Shown here in pieces: positions 27,401 through 34,082 of a DNA stretch of 43,333 nt (its first letter is position 1; each line of letters begins with the position of its first letter). The position numbers and the translations under genes were made by a program. The notes beneath the pieces are model-generated. The model had not been told where the DNA came from and searched no databases. It saw nothing but the letters and a program-made list of their open reading frames with translations. The DNA lies in NCBI GenBank assembly GCA_016867035.1, contig VGKO01000004.1, forward strand, positions 1 through 43,333. Reading direction: 5' to 3'. The stretch comes from Candidatus Pacearchaeota archaeon. Its GTDB lineage: Archaea > Nanobdellota > Nanobdellia > Pacearchaeales > GW2011-AR1.

Positions 27401-27642
27401 ACTCCTTCAAATCCTAAATTTCTTGCTGCAACAGGAACAAGGGCATTAATTTCGTCAACAGTAGGAATTTCTCGTAATCTCCCTTGCTTTAGTAACTTAA
27501 GGGTTTCATCAGTAATTTTTTGTGCATTAGCAGGATCAACTTCTTGTCTTCTACAAGCATAAGAAACTGCAGTAACTATTTTTTCTCTATTAAAAGGAGC
27601 AAGTTTTCCATCTCTTTTTCTAATTACATTAATCCCTGCCAT
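24466..27642 (-). CDS. nrdD: Anaerobic ribonucleoside-triphosphate reductase with N-terminal ATP-cone and fused C-terminal redoxin domain
   Basis: ATP-cone VIRKRDGKLAPFNREKIVTAV; Zn site CRKCRTTHRGSHDTCPGC; glycyl-radical motif RIVGYF; then SAMIIGKTDCSLCSAAGQVLMREAKRV...AGVNPARIPAVILFDANGREIGRLDTHYQGG (Trx/Grx-like). Confidence 0.92.
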   Translation of the reverse strand: MAGINVIRKRDGKLAPFNREKIVTAVSYACRRQEVDPANAQKITDETLKLLKQGRLREIPTVDEINALVPVAARNLGFEGVASSYQSYSEQRRQIRVRGSKDRGNVTDALLMVSSFTEEANHPFHRERIIEDLVTHAGLGYDDAKAVAKGLENRLVHLGSQAVTTRLIRELARHEMLELGFGVAAGKYTDLSVPKSDLERMFFAKAVENSNIRANNPGALEFNAWEMISKQYALTEVFSPDLAAAHNSGAIHLHDLGLVDRVYCSGHSLEYIKKDGMRMENLQTTSKPAGHTSTLTGHLNTFLASMQTYYSGALGIGYMNIFYAPLIEADLKEEGKKRIRIIREAVERQKRAADSMRTHSDVRALDSIIRDEELRLQELEKNPISVLKEEEIDAFMYQTAQEVIFNGSQNAFSRGGQTLFLDFNIHAGVPEFLRNTLAVGPKGKYMLERNGEILTLEERRTGEETPNGFRLSEYLDSSGRVVAREKMERWKDPASGKEVPSIKREEFLQQGERMITYEHYHKNGIVSRFALNLLRAWKAGDADGSLFTFPKCDFHVDESTFQDPMQRQVLEEACETASHNGSPYFIFDRDAVTLAACCRLRTTLDDPYVLSHPESVRFCGFQNVTINLPQAAYRAAKKGKKTLEGFMEEVDATMDLALKAHLQKKDFISKTTGPGQIHYSVSKPTRVDGKPYIDLDKATYIMGIIGLNDAIQFLTGKELHELTQEEFEKYGLGVISHMNVRAKGYSKEHGLKFSLEESPAESATRRFAKIDLENYPESREVVKGDIEGNRPYYTNSIHLRADAPVDLVTRIRTQSLFHPAIESGAIIHAFVGEEKPSAGAILNLVENVYRNTQSAQVTISPEFTICRKCRTTHRGSHDTCPGCKNQDPETLTSMSRIVGYFSEFRNWNDSKIGERDDRRKGDYSLMNPSAPASETGFRVPEITGRAGSPSAMIIGKTDCSLCSAAGQVLMREAKRVREATGQELVIDTYKGDTEAGMTKMLLAGVNPARIPAVILFDANGREIGRLDTHYQGGRATKDGITTPRVKKITDKYLIPAQV

Positions 27643-27643
27643 T

Positions 27644-28081
27644 TTATAATTCTTTTAACTCCTTTTTAAAATCTCCAATATCCTTGAAATCTCGGTATAC
27701 AGAAGCAAATCTTATGTAAGCAACTTTATCGACTTTTTTTAAGGCTTTCATAACTAACTCGCCGATTGTTTCAGCTTTTATCTCTTTTTTATTAGAACTC
27801 GAGATTTTATTTTCTATATCATACACAACGCGGTCAATTTGCTCCAAGCTTATTGGCCTCTTTTCACAAGCTCTAAGAATACCTTTCTTTATTTTTTCTA
27901 TATCAAAAGTTTGTCTTGTGCCATCTTTTTTTATAACTCGCAAATCTGCAATCTCAAGTCTTTCATAGGTTGTAAAACGTTTTTTGCATTTCAAACATTC
28001 GCGCCTTCTCTTAGTTTCACCAGAATTATCTCTTTTGTTAGTTACTTTCGTTTCTTTATGATTACAGAATGGACAATACAT
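27644..28081 (-). CDS. nrdR: NrdR transcriptional repressor
   Basis: MYCPFCNHKETKVTNKRDN...RRRECLKCKKRFTTYERLE zinc ribbon plus ATP-cone VIKKDGTRQTFDIEKIKKGI. Confidence 0.95.
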   Translation of the reverse strand: MYCPFCNHKETKVTNKRDNSGETKRRRECLKCKKRFTTYERLEIADLRVIKKDGTRQTFDIEKIKKGILRACEKRPISLEQIDRVVYDIENKISSSNKKEIKAETIGELVMKALKKVDKVAYIRFASVYRDFKDIGDFKKELKEL

Positions 28082-28132
28082 TTTACCCCTTTATTTTTCA
28101 GCTTTTTTATTACTTTTCCTTTATTTTATAGG

Positions 28133-28150
28133 TATACAACCGGTTGTATA
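28133..28150. promoter_or_regulatory. Perfect 18-bp palindrome upstream of nrdR, candidate NrdR operator
   Basis: TATACAACCGGTTGTATA; shares the C-W-A-N4-T-W-G pattern of bacterial NrdR boxes. Confidence 0.65.
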
Positions 28151-28151
28151 T

Positions 28152-28179
28152 CAATTTGTATTTATTATACCACAAATTG
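28152..28179 (-). promoter_or_regulatory. Inverted repeat flanking the predicted TATA box of nrdR-nrdD
   Basis: CAATTTGT (28152-28159) / ACAAATTG (28172-28179) enclosing GGTATAATAAAT on the minus strand. Confidence 0.55.
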
Positions 28180-28340
28180 CAGTACCTAGCAAGATTACCA
28201 TTTTGCTACTTTATAAATCTTTTGCAAATTTTTTTACTTTTTTTTAATTACAACAAAATTTAAAAATTTTTAATCGAAAAATTTTACTTGCATAAGTTTA
28301 AAAACAAAAAAATATTATAATAAATATAAAGAGAAGGCAA

Positions 28341-28648
28341 ATGGATTTAAGCACAATGAATTCGGTTACAGAATCTTACAATAATTATTTAGCAGCGTAG
28401 CCTCGAGTTTGGGAACTTCAGTAGAAACAATAACCATTTTAATGATGTTTGTTAGTTTTTGGGCTCTTGCTTGGAAAGGAGTAGCATTATGGAAAGCAGC
28501 AAAACAAAAAAGCTTAGTCTGGTTTATTATATTATTAATAATAAATGATTTTGGAATTTTAGAGATACTTTACATCTTTTGGTTCTCAAAAATTGCCAAG
28601 AAACCAATACAAGCAGGAAAGCCCCAAGCCAAGAAAAAAAAGAGATAA
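28341..28648 (+). CDS. DUF5652-like small membrane protein, apparently frameshifted near its N-terminus
   Basis: SD-like gagaagg before ATG 28341 (MDLSTMNSVTESYNNYLAA*); main ORF from TTG 28409 MGTSVETITILMMFVSFWALAWKGVALWKAAKQKSLVWFIILLIINDFGILEILYIFWF. Span 308 nt = 3n+2. Confidence 0.6.
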
Positions 28649-28738
28649 GATACTTTTATTTAATAAAATCTAGCCAGAGATACTTTTATAAACTATTTTT
28701 TGCCCATTTATACTATCAGCCCAAGGGCGATATAATAT

Positions 28739-28813
28739 GGTTCCGTAGCTCAGCCCGGTTAGAGCACCTGCCTTTTAAGCAGGGTGTCGAGGGTTCAAAT
28801 CCCTCCGGAGCCA
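28739..28813 (+). tRNA. tRNA-Lys (anticodon TTT)
   Basis: Acceptor GGTTCCG/CGGAGCC, anticodon arm CCTGC-CTTTTAA-GCAGG, T-arm GAGGG-TTCAAAT-CCCTC. Confidence 0.95.
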
Positions 28814-28949
28814 TTTCAAGTCATTGAGTAAATTGAAATGGCTATAAATCCATCGGGATTTGAATGCACAGAAGGGTTTAAATCTCTTCAAAATATACTT
28901 GTTTTGAATGAGTCAGAAAATATTATTTTCTGAACCTCCGGAGCCATTT
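28802..28949 (+). repeat. 15-bp direct repeat of the tRNA-Lys 3' end (att-like) flanking a 118-bp hairpin chain
   Basis: CCTCCGGAGCCATTT at 28802-28816 and 28935-28949. Confidence 0.8.
28810..28933 (+). ncRNA. Candidate structured RNA/element: consecutive hairpins downstream of tRNA-Lys
   Basis: GCCATTTCAA/TTGAAATGGC (28810-28842), AAATCC-ATCG-GGATTT (28846-28861), GAAGGG-TTTAAAT-CTCTTC (28871-28889), TCAAAA/TTTTGA (28888-28907), TCAGAAAAT-ATT-ATTTTCTGA (28913-28933). Confidence 0.4.
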
Positions 28950-29039
28950 AACATTTCCTTCGGGATTTGATAGGTAAAGGGTGTTGCTCACCTTAGAGAG
29001 CTTTTTCTAAGAAAACCATAAAATCGAATAAATAAGAAA

Positions 29040-29435
29040 ATGGAATTACATGAAGAGCGAGAATTAGAAAGAAGCGGGGTTAGAGTTAGAAGAAAGCAAA
29101 AGTTTTCAAGAGCAATTTCGCCCCCTAGCGCTAAGACTCATTGGGTTAATCATGCCGGAACTTATCATGATAACGAATTTAGGTATCCTAAATATTGGCA
29201 TGGTCAAAAACCAATAAGAACTTTTATTTCTATAAGGAGCCATTTAGATTTAGTCCAAGCCCTAGCAGATATAAAAGAAGGCACCCATAATCAAGACCAT
29301 TACCATAATGTTTCAGGTATTCATAGAGCAAGATTAAGAGCAGCTCAATCTTTAAGAGATAGAAATAGAGTTTATAGTCCAAGTTTTTTAGCAAGAGCGG
29401 GTTTTTATGAACTTAAATTATTAATGTATTCTTAA
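29040..29435 (+). CDS. Hypothetical protein (basic, His-rich)
   Basis: 131-aa ORF, no family recognised. Confidence 0.45.
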   Translation: MELHEERELERSGVRVRRKQKFSRAISPPSAKTHWVNHAGTYHDNEFRYPKYWHGQKPIRTFISIRSHLDLVQALADIKEGTHNQDHYHNVSGIHRARLRAAQSLRDRNRVYSPSFLARAGFYELKLLMYS

Positions 29436-29439
29436 TAAA

Positions 29440-29790
29440 ATGTCCTATCGCGCAAAAAAAATAGATACTAAGGAATTGGCTAGAGAGTTTAGGGTAGATA
29501 AAATAGAACTCTTATTAGAAGAGTCTAAAGCAGAAGAGAATTTTTACCCTGGTGTTGATGAAGAATCTGAAAGAGAATTATGTTTCCAGATTCTGCAGTT
29601 AGGGGAAAAAAGTTCTGCTTTAATATATTGGGGGCATGTTCTTATTTCAAAAGGGATTGTGAAATTTTATAATCTTTTTCCAGGACAAGAGCCAAGAGCA
29701 CCAAAAAGTTATACTGAAAATACTGCTTTCTTAAAAAGAACAGGATTAATTGTAAGAGCAATAGAAGAACTTGTTTTAACAGGCAGATAA
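29440..29790 (+). CDS. Hypothetical protein
   Basis: 116-aa ORF, MSYRAKKIDTKELAREFRVDKIELLLEESKAEENFYPGVDEES; 4 nt after the previous ORF. Confidence 0.5.
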   Translation: MSYRAKKIDTKELAREFRVDKIELLLEESKAEENFYPGVDEESERELCFQILQLGEKSSALIYWGHVLISKGIVKFYNLFPGQEPRAPKSYTENTAFLKRTGLIVRAIEELVLTGR

Positions 29791-30027
29791 TTAAGGATTT
29801 CTATGAAGATATCTGTTATTAATATATTCTCTAAATCTATGAAATGGCCCTTCTAGTGCAATAGCCGTACCAAAAACCAGAGCAGATTCTAATAAACCAT
29901 AGCAAAGATGTTTTATTGATTCCTGAATTTCTGAGTGATTAAGTCCGGCATATACGTGAAGAACCAAAGGAGTAATACCTACAGCAACTTGAAAAAGGTG
30001 TATGCCTTCCAAACTTTTGATTGGCAT
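29791..30027 (-). CDS. Small hypothetical membrane-associated protein
   Basis: 78-aa ORF with hydrophobic segments. Confidence 0.4.
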   Translation of the reverse strand: MPIKSLEGIHLFQVAVGITPLVLHVYAGLNHSEIQESIKHLCYGLLESALVFGTAIALEGPFHRFREYINNRYLHRNP

Positions 30028-30129
30028 AATTTCCTAGGTTTTCTTAGATTATAAAGCTAACCTAATAGCATTTTATCAAATCATCACATAAAACTTTAAA
30101 AACTCAGATTTTATTCCAAAAGTGTAAAA

Positions 30130-30801
30130 ATGGTGGAACAAAATCAAAACCAACAAAATAAAGGGAATAATTCTCAGCAGAATAATCAAAGACAGCCACA
30201 GCAAAAAAACCCCCAACCACAACAAAACAAACCAAATTATCAAAATAAACATGTTCAACAAAAACTTCCGCAAAATCTACAACAAGGTAATCAACACCAT
30301 TCACAACAAATGAGAAAAGTACAAGTAATTCAAATTAAGATGCAACCAAAACCCCAAACACCACAAATTAATAAGCAGAACCAACAAGCAAGCAATCAAA
30401 AGCCAAATTCCCAATTTGCGCAATCTCAACAAAGTTTGCAACAAAAGATTCAAGAGATTATTAAGCAAGCTATTCTTAGGGCTGAAATAAGAAATCCTGC
30501 TTCTATGAAGAAAAATCAAGATACTAAGGTTAATTTGCAAACCTATCAGCCAAAAAGTAACCAACCACAAAACCAAAACAAGAAACCAATGCAACAAGTT
30601 CAGAATAAAAACCAGCCTGTATTAAATAAAAAACCCCAAATAAATAATCAAAAACCGCAAAAACAACAATTTCAACAAAACTCACAAAAACCCCAACAAC
30701 CTCAAAAACAACAAGCAAAGCCACAAGGTTCAACAAGTATCAGAGATGAAATACGCAAAATAGTTCGCGAAGAATTATCTAAGCTTAAGATTAGTTTCTA
30801 A
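30130..30801 (+). CDS. Q/N-rich low-complexity (prion-like) protein with conserved-looking C-terminal helix
   Basis: 223 aa, 63 Gln by hand count, plus abundant Asn/Pro/Lys; ends GSTSIRDEIRKIVREELSKLKISF. Confidence 0.7.
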   Translation: MVEQNQNQQNKGNNSQQNNQRQPQQKNPQPQQNKPNYQNKHVQQKLPQNLQQGNQHHSQQMRKVQVIQIKMQPKPQTPQINKQNQQASNQKPNSQFAQSQQSLQQKIQEIIKQAILRAEIRNPASMKKNQDTKVNLQTYQPKSNQPQNQNKKPMQQVQNKNQPVLNKKPQINNQKPQKQQFQQNSQKPQQPQKQQAKPQGSTSIRDEIRKIVREELSKLKISF

Positions 30802-31087
30802 TTCTCTTTCTCATTAAATAGTTTATTCTTCTAATCCTATTGTTTAAAACTCTTAATTCGGGATAAGATAGGGCTCGTGAATCCCATAAAAAATGAGTTA
30901 TACTTGAACCCTCTGCTTTGTAAGCATCCATCTCACCTTGTAGAGAAGCTCTATCTTTCCTCATTGTTAGTCTATACCTTTTCAATTCTTCTCTGGCTTC
31001 AGAGATTCTGCCACTATGGGCATGTTGTTCAGCAGAACTAAGTATATCCTGATATCTTCTATAAGCTGCGCTATTTTCGTTTTCCAT
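30791..31087 (-). CDS. Small helical hypothetical protein
   Basis: 98-aa ORF, MENENSAAYRRYQDILSSAEQHAHSGRISEAREELKRYRLTM. Confidence 0.5.
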   Translation of the reverse strand: MENENSAAYRRYQDILSSAEQHAHSGRISEAREELKRYRLTMRKDRASLQGEMDAYKAEGSSITHFLWDSRALSYPELRVLNNRIRRINYLMRKRIRN

Positions 31088-31089
31088 TT

Positions 31090-31959
31090 TTAGTTTATTC
31101 CAAGTGCTGTAGCTAATCTTTCGCTTAGGATGTTTTCTCCATGATTGTCTAAAATCTTTCTTCCAAATGTAGAACCATGATAATCTGAACCATAAGTGAC
31201 TAGCATATCCTTACTTCTTACAAAATCTGCAACCATTTTTGTTTTTGCAGGATTTAAATGTCTTATATTGGGTTGAACTTCAATAAAATCGATTCCTTGT
31301 TTAACTAGGGTCCCAAGTTCAGCTACTTCTCTTATATCTTTTTCAGGATGAGCTATTCCTATTATTCCATTAGCTGCATGAACTTCTCTTATAGCCTCTT
31401 CAACACTAATTTCTGGTTCCAATTTATCAATAATTGCAACTCCTCCTTGTCCAAAGAAATATCTAGCAACATCTTGCGGATTTAAGCTTAATCCAACTTT
31501 AGTAAAATATTCTCTGCAAGCTGAATCTTTTAAGACTGTCCAAAGAAGATTATATTTTCCTAATCTTGATTCAGGGAATTCTACTTTTACTTTTTCTAGA
31601 GTTATTGGTAATCCTATTCTTCTTAAGGCTTGCACTCTTTGTTCTACGACTCTTTCTTGTATATCCTGTGATTTTCCAATAAACTCTCTAAATCTGTTAG
31701 ATTGTTGAAAACCCAAACCTAATAAGTGATATTTTGGGGTAGTTATTTCAACACCATTTATTAATAGCACGCCCAACTTTTCTGCTTCTGCTCTAGCTTC
31801 AGGGATTCCTGCAAGAGTATCATGATCTGTTTTAGCAAGTATCTCTATTCCGTTATAAGCTGCTGTTCCGACTAATTGTTGAGGGCTCTGATAAAGTCCA
31901 TCTGAGTAAAGTGTGTGGGTGTGCAAATCAAGGTATCTTGGTTTTGTTTTCATTTTCAA
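31090..31959 (-). CDS. PHP-domain phosphoesterase
   Basis: YLDLHTHTLYSDGLYQSPQQLV...ILAKTDHDTLAGIPEA...GIAHPEKD...GSDYHG. Confidence 0.9.
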   Translation of the reverse strand: MKMKTKPRYLDLHTHTLYSDGLYQSPQQLVGTAAYNGIEILAKTDHDTLAGIPEARAEAEKLGVLLINGVEITTPKYHLLGLGFQQSNRFREFIGKSQDIQERVVEQRVQALRRIGLPITLEKVKVEFPESRLGKYNLLWTVLKDSACREYFTKVGLSLNPQDVARYFFGQGGVAIIDKLEPEISVEEAIREVHAANGIIGIAHPEKDIREVAELGTLVKQGIDFIEVQPNIRHLNPAKTKMVADFVRSKDMLVTYGSDYHGSTFGRKILDNHGENILSERLATALGIN

Positions 31960-32026
31960 TATCTAAACGCAATAGAAATATTTATATACTTTCGATATAA
32001 TTTATATAAATAATATAAATATCAAA

Positions 32027-32932
32027 ATGGTAAAGCGAAAGGTAATAAAGCAAGCTAATCAAGCCTACACAATAACTCTTCCAATCGAATGGGTAAGGCA
32101 GAATAATATCACTAAGGACTCGGAAGTAGAAATAGATTTTTCTGAAAAATCTTTAATTGTAACAAACAAGGGTAGAACAGAAATAAAAAAATCTAAAATA
32201 GAATTTAATTCTTTGAACTTAAGGAAATTAGCAGTTCAGATAAAAGCCCTTTATGCCCGAGGTATAGATGAAATAGAAATAATCTCAAAAGAAAATCTTA
32301 CTCCTTTAATTTATGGAATATTAGAAGAAACAATCGGATTTGCTCTTGTCTCAAACAACAAGGACAGCTTTATTATTAAAGATATAGGCGGAACCAACTA
32401 TTCTGACTTAGATGAAATATTTAAAAGAGTTTTTCAGATGGTTTTATTGGCTTATGAATCTGCTTTCAAGGATATTTTTGGAAAACAGAAAGAGACAATG
32501 CCGAGTTTAGATGCTCGAGACAAAGAAATAAATAAGTTTTGTACTTTTTTAGAGAGAGCTATTAGTAAAATGTCTTATCCAGACCAAGTTAATAGCCGGG
32601 TGTTATTTGCATACTCTTTTGCTCTAGAAAAAATAGGTGATGAAATACACAGGCTTTGGAGAACAAATATTAAATACGGCATTAAAACAACAGAAGGCGT
32701 AAAGAATCTTGTTGAGCTCTCTAATCAGGGACTTTCTTTATCTTTTGATATTTATTATCACCCAAATACTGAAAACGTAGATAAACTCTTTAGCATAAGG
32801 AATGAAGTTAGGGAAAAATCCATGAATCTGTTTAAATTAGACGCTCATACAACCCGTTTTGTTAGACATGCTGTAAAGATAATAGAAGATGCAGCAGATT
32901 TAAGTCATTTAAGTCTTATCAAATCTCTATAA
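32027..32932 (+). CDS. AbrB/SpoVT-PhoU family archaeal regulator
   Basis: MVKRKVIKQANQAYTITLPIEWVRQNNITKDSEVEIDF followed by PhoU-like helical domain. Confidence 0.8.
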   Translation: MVKRKVIKQANQAYTITLPIEWVRQNNITKDSEVEIDFSEKSLIVTNKGRTEIKKSKIEFNSLNLRKLAVQIKALYARGIDEIEIISKENLTPLIYGILEETIGFALVSNNKDSFIIKDIGGTNYSDLDEIFKRVFQMVLLAYESAFKDIFGKQKETMPSLDARDKEINKFCTFLERAISKMSYPDQVNSRVLFAYSFALEKIGDEIHRLWRTNIKYGIKTTEGVKNLVELSNQGLSLSFDIYYHPNTENVDKLFSIRNEVREKSMNLFKLDAHTTRFVRHAVKIIEDAADLSHLSLIKSL

Positions 32933-33268
32933 ATACTTAACAAACTTATTATTATCGTCGACTAATATTGATTTTACCTCGCAAGGTTTATCTGCAATTT
33001 CAAAGCCCATAATAATTATTTCTTCGCCTTCTTTTATTAAATGAGCTGAAGCACCATTCATACATATTATTCCTGAGTTGCTTGCTCCGGCAATAACATA
33101 GGTTTCTAGTCTTGCTCCGGTGGAATTGCTTACTACAAGTACTTTTTGACCCGCAAGTATTCCAGATTTAGTCATTAAGTCCAAATCAATAGTTATGCTT
33201 CCTTCATAATTTACATTAGCTTCAGTCACTCTCGCTTTATGTATCTTTGAACTCAAAAATTCTTTCAT
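32927..33268 (-). CDS. panD: Aspartate 1-decarboxylase (pyruvoyl)
   Basis: SSKIHKARVTEANVNYEGSITIDLDLM (G-S cleavage site), GARLETYVIAGASNSGIICMNGASAHL. Confidence 0.93.
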   Translation of the reverse strand: MKEFLSSKIHKARVTEANVNYEGSITIDLDLMTKSGILAGQKVLVVSNSTGARLETYVIAGASNSGIICMNGASAHLIKEGEEIIIMGFEIADKPCEVKSILVDDNNKFVKYL

Positions 33269-33399
33269 AATCTATTAAGTTAAGTTAAATTCATAAATCT
33301 TTCCAATATGTTCCAAGATATTTTAGAGATTATTCTTCACCACAATTAAATTTATAAACAGAGATTTTATATCCAAATTGAGGTAATAAAATTAAAAAG

Positions 33400-34062
33400 A
33401 TGGTTTCAACAAAACAAGTAGACAATACTATTCCGGCTATAGAGGCTAAGCTTGCTAAGGTTGGCGGTGATATGGTTAAAATTGAGTATTTAGAAAATTG
33501 TCTGCGCCAGTTATTACCTAATGATATCAAGCGTTTTTGCCATTTAAAACTAGCAGAACTATATCAATCAAGATTAATGTATAGTGGTGCTGCAAAGAAT
33601 TATGATTTGGCAGCCGAGTCTTCTGTAACTTACAAGGATAAAATAGACTTATACTTCAAACAAATGCAGATGCTAATCAAGATGGGCGATTACTTGATGA
33701 TTGATAAACCCTTTAAGAAAGCCTATGCTGCTTCTTCAACAAATCAAGAAAAAGAAGTTGTAAAAGAATTTTTAAGAAAAGCACTTTATAGTCAGGCTCA
33801 GGAATACGAAAAAAAGATGAATAATAGAAAAGCTGCCGAAGTTTATGAAAGAATAATGGAACTGGCTTTTATAAAAGATGAAGAACGCAAGCAGATAATT
33901 CAAAAACTTGCTCAGTTAAATTCCAAAATAGGCAGGATAAAACAAGCCATCGAGTATGAGCATATGAAAGACAAGCCCATACAAAAACCTACTAGAAGAT
34001 TAGATGATTCTCCTGAAGTTAGAAGGGTTTCTTTTGAAGATTTAGGTATTGAGTGGAATTAA
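33400..34062 (+). CDS. TPR/alpha-helical repeat protein
   Basis: Helical repeats with SGAAKNYDLAAES and RKAAEVYERIMELA. Confidence 0.55.
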   Translation: MVSTKQVDNTIPAIEAKLAKVGGDMVKIEYLENCLRQLLPNDIKRFCHLKLAELYQSRLMYSGAAKNYDLAAESSVTYKDKIDLYFKQMQMLIKMGDYLMIDKPFKKAYAASSTNQEKEVVKEFLRKALYSQAQEYEKKMNNRKAAEVYERIMELAFIKDEERKQIIQKLAQLNSKIGRIKQAIEYEHMKDKPIQKPTRRLDDSPEVRRVSFEDLGIEWN

Positions 34063-34082
34063 TTATATCCTAAGATCCTTTC

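Noticed and set aside
24466-27642. Intein in NrdD because of its 1058-aa length
   Set aside because: No intein block motifs (no C/S-N-terminal splice block or HN/C end); extra length is explained by ATP-cone, internal insertions and the C-terminal redoxin.
28810-28933. CRISPR array downstream of tRNA-Lys
   Set aside because: Hairpins differ from one another and there are no regular repeats/spacers or cas genes.
28811-28949. Second complete tRNA gene after tRNA-Lys
   Set aside because: Only the acceptor 3' end and a T-arm-like hairpin are present; no D arm, anticodon arm or 5' acceptor.
30104-30736. Minus-strand ORFs 30076-30304, 30301-30597 and 30530-30736 (L/V/F-rich 'membrane proteins')
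   Set aside because: Complement of the CAA/AAC-rich Q/N gene gives Leu/Val-rich open frames; artefact of low complexity.
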